Assembly: GCA_038230255.1 (NCBI GenBank)
Contig: JBBRNP010000010.1
Span: 1 to 36,314, forward strand
Reading direction: 5' to 3'
DNA length: 36,314 bases
From: AV40 sp038230255
GTDB lineage: Bacteria > Verrucomicrobiota > Verrucomicrobiia > Chthoniobacterales > UBA10450
The notes below the pieces were generated by a model. The model saw nothing but the letters and a program-made list of their open reading frames with translations, was not told the origin of the DNA and did no database searches. A program made the position numbers and the translations under genes. This document shows positions 32,374-36,314 of the stretch, one piece after another (the first letter of the stretch is position 1; each line of letters begins with the position of its first letter).

Positions 32374-33018
32374 TCAGTGGCCAAGAGCCGCACGCAAATT
32401 GGCGGCGCCTGCCGGCGCGGCGACACGTCCATGCAAAATGTCGTAAGCAGAAACAGGCCGGCGATAATAACCCTCATTCGCGCCTTTGCGCGTTCCAATC
32501 ACAGCACCCTCCAGCGAAGCGCCGATAAAAAGGCCTTTCGTTTTGCTGTAAGTATAAACGGCCGCTCTCGGGGTGACATCCGCCTCAGCAGCGCGTCCTA
32601 CTGGTCCCGCAGCAACGCTCGCGTCCGCCCCAAGCGTCACATTTCCCCCCTTCGAAAAAGCCTGAACAGCTCGCTCGCTATTGAGCACGATCACAAAATC
32701 GGTCACTTGCGCGCCGATCTGCGGTCCCCACCCGGCACCGCCGGTACCAATGAACGATGGCCCCGACCAACCGTGTCCGGTTCGGGCCACGACCACGCCT
32801 TCGCCAGCCTTCCCACTAAAGATAAAGCCCGCTTTGACGACGCTGATAATGGCGAGGCCTCGCGCGCGCCGAAGAACGCGCGAAGGAATGCCTCTCTCGG
32901 GCATATGGCGAAATTCTCGGATCGTAACGGCCGAGCGATCGACTATGTCTTGCTCGGTCGCGTTCGCCGCGATCAGTGATAAAGAACAGAGTGTCAGGAT
33001 GAGAAATAATTTTTTCAT
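32374..33018 (-). CDS. SYLF-domain (Ysc84-like) exported lipid-binding protein
   Basis: The 214-aa product from ATG 33018 has a signal peptide (MKKLFLILTLCSLSLIAANA); a start at 33069 would put 17 atypical residues before it. The rest is a SYLF/Ysc84 domain: RRARGLAIISVVKAGFIFSG, GEGVVVARTGHGWSGPSFI, GWGPQIGAQVTDFVIVLNS, the SKGGNVTLGADASVAAGPVG core and YSKTKGLFIGASLEGAVI. Family members bind phosphoinositides or other lipids; bacterial ones are periplasmic or surface proteins of unclear role. It is divergent from tadA. Confidence 0.9.
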   Translation of the reverse strand: MKKLFLILTLCSLSLIAANATEQDIVDRSAVTIREFRHMPERGIPSRVLRRARGLAIISVVKAGFIFSGKAGEGVVVARTGHGWSGPSFIGTGGAGWGPQIGAQVTDFVIVLNSERAVQAFSKGGNVTLGADASVAAGPVGRAAEADVTPRAAVYTYSKTKGLFIGASLEGAVIGTRKGANEGYYRRPVSAYDILHGRVAAPAGAANLRAALGH

Positions 33019-33070
33019 TGGTCTACAAGTACTTCGACCGCTTGAGGCTGCGTGGACGTGTCTTTTCACG

Positions 33071-33084
33071 AAGATGTCGATCTT
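33071..33084. repeat. Interrupted palindrome, 14-bp copy upstream of tadA
   Basis: AAGATGTCGATCTT in the spacer between the divergent SYLF and tadA genes, with CG on the left and TCG on the right, nearly extending the arms to CGAAGAT/ATCTTTCG. Located where promoters of both genes are expected. Confidence 0.7.
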
Positions 33085-33113
33085 TCGAGCTGATTAGACG
33101 AACGCAGTCAATT

Positions 33114-33590
33114 ATGGAATTAGACGAAACTTTCATGCAAGAGGCGTTGCGCTTGGCGATGAAAGCGCGCGCAGCCGACGAAGTCCCGGTCGGCGCGGTC
33201 GTTGTTCGAGAAGGCAAAATTATCTCGCGCGCCTACAATCAGGTCGAGTTGCTTAAAGACGCGACGGCTCATGCCGAAATGCTCGCATTAACAGCAGCCG
33301 AGGCAGCCGCCGGCGATTGGCGCCTGACTGACTGCGATCTCTACGTGACGAAAGAACCCTGTCCGATGTGCGCCGGGGCGATTGTCCACACGCGAATTCG
33401 ACGGGTGATATTTGGCTGCACGGATGTTCGCGCCGGCGCCGCAGGCACGGTGATGAATTTGCTCCAACACAACGCCCTCAATCATTCCTCTCAGATCACG
33501 AGCGGCGTTTTACAAACCGAGTGTGCTTCAATTCTGCAGGATTTCTTCCGCAAAAAACGCGGCGCGAACGAGGACAATGCCGCAACGTGA
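33114..33590 (+). CDS. tadA: tRNA-specific adenosine deaminase TadA
   Basis: Converts adenosine 34 to inosine in tRNA-Arg (ACG). The 158-aa product shows the cytidine/deoxycytidylate deaminase zinc site: H53 and E55 in DATAHAEMLAL, and C83/C86 in EPCPMCAGAIVHTRI. Further family segments are EVPVGAVVVREGKII and DVRAGAAGTVMNLLQHNALN. ATG 33114 is chosen because it gives the normal N-terminus MELDETFMQEALRLA; the frame is open back to 33018, but those residues are not family-like. The palindromic repeat lies 30 bases upstream. The 3' end overlaps the possible start (33577) of the integrase gene by 14 bases. Confidence 0.96.
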   Translation: MELDETFMQEALRLAMKARAADEVPVGAVVVREGKIISRAYNQVELLKDATAHAEMLALTAAEAAAGDWRLTDCDLYVTKEPCPMCAGAIVHTRIRRVIFGCTDVRAGAAGTVMNLLQHNALNHSSQITSGVLQTECASILQDFFRKKRGANEDNAAT

Positions 33591-34569
33591 GCTAGGGAGC
33601 CGGTCTGGAGGTGGCTGCCTCGCTAGGACTCGAACCTTTACCGTCGAGCAATGGGTCACACATTGGCTCGCAGGAAAGAGAGAATCCAAGTCGGCTCGAA
33701 CAGCGGAACGGTATGATCAGATTTGCAAGGAATTTGTCGAATCACTCGCTGGCCGCGCCAAACTGAATATCGCCGCGATCACGCCCAAAGACATTCTCGA
33801 CTTTCGAAAGACTCGCACGGCGAAGGGATTAACGGCGAGCACAACGAATCTTGATGTGAAAATTATCAGCGGCGCATTCAACGCTGCTAAACGACAAGGA
33901 TACATCCCAATGAATCCATGCACAGCAGTTGAATCACTGCCGATCGAACGCACCGAAAAAGGCGTGTTTTCAAGAGATCACGTGAAAATGTTGATGAAAG
34001 CAGCTGTTCAAAAGGAGAACGGGCGTGCGGTTTTCGATGCCGGTAATGATTGGCAAGGTGCGATTCTGTTCTCGTACTATACGGGAGCACGCCTTCAAGA
34101 TGTCGCAAACGTTCGTGGGGATTCGATCGATTTGCCGAGCAAGCTGATTACTTATACCGCGCAGAAGACGAAAGAGCGGATATTGGTTCCTATTCATCCG
34201 GACCTTCAAGCACATCTGCTTCGTTTGCCAGCGCCTGACGTCGGCAACGCATTTGTGTTTCCAAAATTGGCAGGACGAAACACTGGCGGTCGGAGCGGGT
34301 TATCACGAACATTCGCGCGAATCATGGCTCGCGCCAAAATTGCAGGCGCGCTCGTGCGCGATCGAAACAAACAAGGCCGGACCATTCGCTCCCTCACCTT
34401 TCACAGTCTTCGGCATTCCTTTAATAGTGAGATGGCAAATGCCGGCGTCGGAGAAGAATTGAGAATGAAACTGACAGGTCATGCCACGCGCGAGCAGAAT
34501 AAGAAATATACTCATCATGATCTCGCACCGCTCCGAGAGGCGATTAAACAAATACCGTCCCTTGACTGA
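33577..34569 (+). CDS. int: Tyrosine recombinase/integrase at a tRNA-derived att site
   Basis: Site-specific integrase of 330 aa from ATG 33577. The core-binding domain starts at TFTVEQWVTHWLAGKRESKS (SAM-like helices through about residue 115) and the catalytic domain follows. The catalytic set is complete: Arg in YYTGARLQDVANV, His-x-x-Arg in FHSLRHSFNSEM, His in LTGHATREQ, and the nucleophile Tyr in NKKYTHHD. The first ~20 residues are translated from tadA's end and from the tRNA-derived sequence at 33612-33636 and are not family-like. The gene may have lost its own start at the crossover, or it may use a chance ATG. No Shine-Dalgarno is evident. Likely mobilises the element to the right. 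Confidence 0.85.
   Translation: MPQRELGSRSGGGCLARTRTFTVEQWVTHWLAGKRESKSARTAERYDQICKEFVESLAGRAKLNIAAITPKDILDFRKTRTAKGLTASTTNLDVKIISGAFNAAKRQGYIPMNPCTAVESLPIERTEKGVFSRDHVKMLMKAAVQKENGRAVFDAGNDWQGAILFSYYTGARLQDVANVRGDSIDLPSKLITYTAQKTKERILVPIHPDLQAHLLRLPAPDVGNAFVFPKLAGRNTGGRSGLSRTFARIMARAKIAGALVRDRNKQGRTIRSLTFHSLRHSFNSEMANAGVGEELRMKLTGHATREQNKKYTHHDLAPLREAIKQIPSLD
33612..33636 (-). mobile_element. tRNA 3'-end fragment, probable attachment site (att) of the integrated element
   Basis: Read on the minus strand, the 25 bases give tRNA positions 52-76: GG, T-loop TTCGAGT, stem CCTAG, acceptor strand CGAGGCA, discriminator G, and CCA at 33612-33614. The five-prime strand of the T-stem beyond GG does not pair (AAA against the expected CTA), and no tRNA body follows, so this is a fragment and not a gene. 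Tyrosine integrases commonly cross over in the tRNA T-arm/3' end and leave such a copy at one end. An acceptor 5' strand TGCCTCG with discriminator G would fit tRNA-Gln among others. Confidence 0.75.
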
Positions 34570-34706
34570 TTGTAACGAGAACTATGTATTCACCCGAATC
34601 GAAAAGTTGTTATCGACCTGCGAGATCGTCCGGTTTCCGGCCAGATCTTAGTCGTAGACGTAGCACGTCACTGATATCGTCTTGCTTTGCTAGCGCAGCG
34701 GAATCG
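34570..34706. other. Non-coding stretch after the integrase
   Basis: No supported gene, repeat or RNA was seen here. A 62-codon frame on the plus strand (34584-34772) has a composition unlike protein and overlaps the better minus-strand frame. Confidence 0.3.
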
Positions 34707-34946
34707 TCAGCCAACGATTTTTCCATCGATGAGTGGCTTTTGAACCCTCATATTCTTGGAAGTAATGCTTAACTTTTGATTTTGCATGAGCGCTTGAAGA
34801 CCGTAAAAACTCTCAGGCGAGGGTTTCAGGTCCGACGCAATCTTCGTTGGATATTGCAGAGAAGTAACTGGAACGCCGAACAGCCAAGCAATCCAAGACA
34901 ACGCTCGTTCGGTGACCGGGACCGGCATTTTTTCGAACTTTTCCAC
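34707..34946 (-). CDS. Small protein of unknown function (possible 3' half of a frameshifted gene)
   Basis: The 79-aa product from GTG 34946 (or 73 aa from ATG 34928) reads as plausible protein: VPVTERALSWIAWLFGVPV, then SPESFYGLQALMQNQKLSI. No signal peptide or known domain. It starts six bases after the stop of the 34953-35159 gene on the same strand. The two could be separate coupled genes, or one gene split by a frameshift near 34950, since the first ends abruptly in a Cys-rich tail. Evidence is limited to codon flow and context. Confidence 0.4.
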   Translation of the reverse strand: MEKFEKMPVPVTERALSWIAWLFGVPVTSLQYPTKIASDLKPSPESFYGLQALMQNQKLSITSKNMRVQKPLIDGKIVG

Positions 34947-34952
34947 GGCTAA

Positions 34953-35159
34953 CTAGTAGGCACAACTATCTTGTGCGCACACAATCGAGCAGCGAACTTC
35001 GGCACCGAGATCGTAAACGGCGAAATCCACTTCAAACACATCGCGAATGGGTGCGAAATGCGAGTACAACGCAACTGTCGCCGACGAATTATTCTGAAAT
35101 TCAAAGACACCTTTGCCTTTTTGGCGATGCCCGGTAAATCTGAAAACACCCCGACTCAT
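34953..35159 (-). CDS. Small protein of unknown function
   Basis: The 68-aa product from ATG 35159 has a good Shine-Dalgarno, AAGGAG, ten bases upstream on the minus strand. The sequence GKGVFEFQNNSSATVALYSH followed by VFEVDFAVYDLGAEVRC looks like a small beta-sandwich segment in which asparagine-serine turns connect strands. The tail contains two cysteines (CSIVCAQDSC). The longer in-frame start at 35267 is not supported. It lies 40 bases downstream of the membrane-protein gene that follows the RHS tip. Function unknown. Confidence 0.45.
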   Translation of the reverse strand: MSRGVFRFTGHRQKGKGVFEFQNNSSATVALYSHFAPIRDVFEVDFAVYDLGAEVRCSIVCAQDSCAY

Positions 35160-35200
35160 TTGGGCAACACTCCTTGGAGCATCAGACTTCCTTTCCCTTC

Positions 35201-35479
35201 TTATTGATTTACCGACGGGAAAACCGTCCGCATCGCCCAGAACAAGAACATAGCCACGGCAATGCACAGTGCTCCGACCACGCGGACCGTCCCAACATAT
35301 GCTTTCGAATAGACGAACTGTTTTTTTGCCTGGGCGTAAAAGCGAACTTCAGTACGTTTAGCACCCCTTTCCGTCATGCGAATCGCCATGGCTTGTATTT
35401 GCTTAGTGAAAAATAAACTCCCCAGTCCTACTAAGATCAAGCAGGCACAGAATAGGAGTAGCAGGAGATTGTTCACCAT
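35201..35479 (-). CDS. Small two-helix membrane protein downstream of RHS tip (candidate immunity protein)
   Basis: The 92-aa product from ATG 35479 has hydrophobic helices at about 4-22 (LLLLLFCACLILVGLGSLF) and 67-84 (RVVGALCIAVAMFLFWAM), with a basic, polar loop between (AIRMTERGAKRTEVRFYAQA). Its ATG overlaps the RHS-tip stop codon by 7 bases (ATGGTGA), so it is translated with it. A small gene coupled directly to an RHS C-terminal end is the usual place for an immunity gene, and membrane immunity proteins exist. No family match is claimed. Confidence 0.6.
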   Translation of the reverse strand: MVNNLLLLLFCACLILVGLGSLFFTKQIQAMAIRMTERGAKRTEVRFYAQAKKQFVYSKAYVGTVRVVGALCIAVAMFLFWAMRTVFPSVNQ

Positions 35480-36069
35480 TGGGCTGATGTAGGAGGACCG
35501 TGAATTGCGTAGTCGGCACTGGCGCCAAATTGAGGCGAAACAAAGCCGACCCCGGTAGCCCACCCGGAACCCGGACTGTAGGATTGCGTTACGCCGCCCC
35601 ACAACCCAGCCGCCCCGTTAAAGCCAAGTCCGCCAATAAAATCATCGAGTTCCTTCTTTGTGGGCTTATGGCATTTATCTAACCAATTCGCTGTTAAGCT
35701 TCCGGAGATAATCGTATCCGATTTTCCAACACCCAGTCCTAACGGGCTAAAGTATATTTGTCCGTATCGGTCCAAAGTCGCAGTACCAGACCAGCCGACG
35801 AGAGATAAGGTATAAGGGTTCAGGATCGCTACATTGATATTAAGGGAAATGTAGTCCGGCCATCGCCACAGGCCCAGGGGATCGCTAAAATCGACCGGGC
35901 TGTTTAAAACATAGGTGTAAAGATTGATTCCACCGCGCTCTGCGATTGGATCCCTGTTGATACGCGCGCCCAGCGCGATGTTGTAGCGAGAAGTCGATCG
36001 GCCCAGACACACCTCCACGTCGCGCGTGGCGCGCGAGGCTTCGGGTTCGTAGCCGGGATTGATCCTCAC
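35473..36069 (-). CDS. Orphan RHS-repeat C-terminal tip
   Basis: The 198-aa product from GTG 36069 contains the RHS core end motif SRYNIALGARINRDPIAERG followed by GINLYTYVLNSPVDFSDPLG, which closes the RHS shell in full-length proteins of 1,000 or more residues. After DPLGL comes a ~125-residue variable tip, rich in Gly, Tyr and Ser, with LDRYGQIYFSPLGLGVGKSD, KPTKKELDDFIGGLGFNGAA and YSPGSGWATGVGFVSPQFGA; a related tip is common in RHS proteins, and I cannot say whether it is toxic. The RHS barrel itself is missing: upstream lies another gene's terminator. It is thus a displaced 3' cassette. Confidence 0.75.
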   Translation of the reverse strand: MRINPGYEPEASRATRDVEVCLGRSTSRYNIALGARINRDPIAERGGINLYTYVLNSPVDFSDPLGLWRWPDYISLNINVAILNPYTLSLVGWSGTATLDRYGQIYFSPLGLGVGKSDTIISGSLTANWLDKCHKPTKKELDDFIGGLGFNGAAGLWGGVTQSYSPGSGWATGVGFVSPQFGASADYAIHGPPTSAQW

Positions 36070-36123
36070 GAGCGCGAGCGTAGCACGCGCAAGCGCGCGA
36101 GGCGACTACGGAGCAGCTAAAGA

Positions 36124-36144
36124 TTTAAAAGTGCGCGAGCGCAC
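36124..36144 (-). terminator. Terminator of the right-edge recombinase gene
   Basis: On the minus strand, right after the TGA at 36145-36147, GTGCGC-TC-GCGCAC forms a perfect 6-bp stem (36131-36144), followed by TTTTAAATCT. It also separates the recombinase from the RHS tip. Confidence 0.6.
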
Positions 36145-36314
36145 TCAGACGCTCGACGTTGCGACGGCCGCCAGCGGCAGCCTGGCGGGATGATGGCGCG
36201 AGTGCGCGTCCTTGAGAGCCTTGATCGAGACGTGGGTGTAGATCGCGGTGGTTTCCATTTTCGAGTGGCCGAGCATTTCCTGCACGTAACGCACATCGCA
36301 GCCGTTCTCCAAAA
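36145..36314 (-). CDS. C-terminal end of a second tyrosine recombinase (5' end outside window)
   Basis: Read on the minus strand from the right edge, the frame encodes 55 residues beginning LENGCDVRYVQEMLGHSKME, then TTAIYTHVSIKAL, and ending with TGA at 36145-36147. The LGH histidine and the YTHV tyrosine nucleophile are the conserved C-terminal catalytic box of XerC/D-type recombinases. The short basic/His-rich tail (DAHSRHHPARLP) is variable. Only the end of the gene is in the window. It is distinct from the integrase at 33.6-34.6 kb in sequence and strand. Confidence 0.85.
   Translation of the reverse strand, partial: LENGCDVRYVQEMLGHSKMETTAIYTHVSIKALKDAHSRHHPARLPLAAVATSSV

Noticed and set aside
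33590..33690. A complete tRNA gene downstream of tadA
   Set aside because: Only positions 52-76 are tRNA-like; the 5' T-stem strand does not pair and no anticodon or D arm follows, so it is a fragment.
1..36314. CRISPR array or insertion sequence with terminal inverted repeats
   Set aside because: No regularly spaced repeats, Cas genes, transposase or bounded inverted-repeat element was seen; the only mobile signals are the two recombinases and the tRNA-derived att fragment.

Overview
The window looks like a chromosomal segment of a free-living bacterium, most likely a Verrucomicrobiota member of the soil Spartobacteria/Chthoniobacterales type. That placement is an inference. It rests on the overall gene style (HAF-repeat secreted proteins, SYLF protein, short EF-Ts, moderately high GC) and not on a database search. 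Genes lie on both strands and most are housekeeping genes.

Layout. 1-2650: the tail of an unrecognised gene, a secreted metal-dependent amidohydrolase, and an orphan secreted protein on the minus strand. 2680-12950: the ribosomal protein/RNA polymerase cluster rplA-rplJ-rplL-rpoB-rpoC, with a good promoter before rplA, an attenuator-like hairpin between rplL and rpoB, and a terminator after rpoC; rplK, nusG and secE are absent upstream. 12959-14591: a tightly coupled trio of cobalamin adenosyltransferase, DsbA-like thiol oxidoreductase and VKOR-family protein. 14654-16033: rpsB-tsf. 16112-19845: a non-homologous end-joining locus, LigD (phosphoesterase plus ligase, no polymerase domain) and Ku, with an adenosine-deaminase-family gene between them. 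19846-21740: two coupled EamA transporters on the minus strand.

21846-28332 is an accessory island. All its genes are on the minus strand, it looks less GC-rich, and it carries secreted and membrane proteins: a HAF-repeat/Calx-beta protein, a phosphodiester-glycosidase-like protein, three small membrane proteins, a truncated HAF paralogue whose C-terminal part has His and Asp-Ala-Cys motifs like clan CD (caspase/gingipain-type) peptidases, and an orphan secreted protein. Its right edge is a clean junction at about 28332/28333 with the first 42 codons of a second, destroyed EamA gene. The island therefore cut a paralogue of the intact EamA gene at its left side.

28546-33590 returns to housekeeping: purS, a Pmp3-type membrane peptide and purQ; an unrecognised 159-aa gene; tyrS (convergent, sharing a UUCG-loop bidirectional terminator); a secreted orphan; a SYLF protein; and tadA. 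At 33612-33636, just after tadA, lies a 25-bp copy of a tRNA 3' end (T-loop, acceptor strand, CCA), immediately followed by a tyrosine integrase with all its catalytic residues. I read this as the left attachment site of an element running out of the right edge. Inside it are an orphan RHS C-terminal tip with small downstream genes, and the C-terminus of a second tyrosine recombinase.

Across the window a short interrupted palindrome, AAGATGTCGATCTT (arms AAGAT/ATCTT around GTCG), recurs far more often than chance, often at gene boundaries; one 18-bp version is repeated exactly. This is the most unusual non-coding signal in the window.
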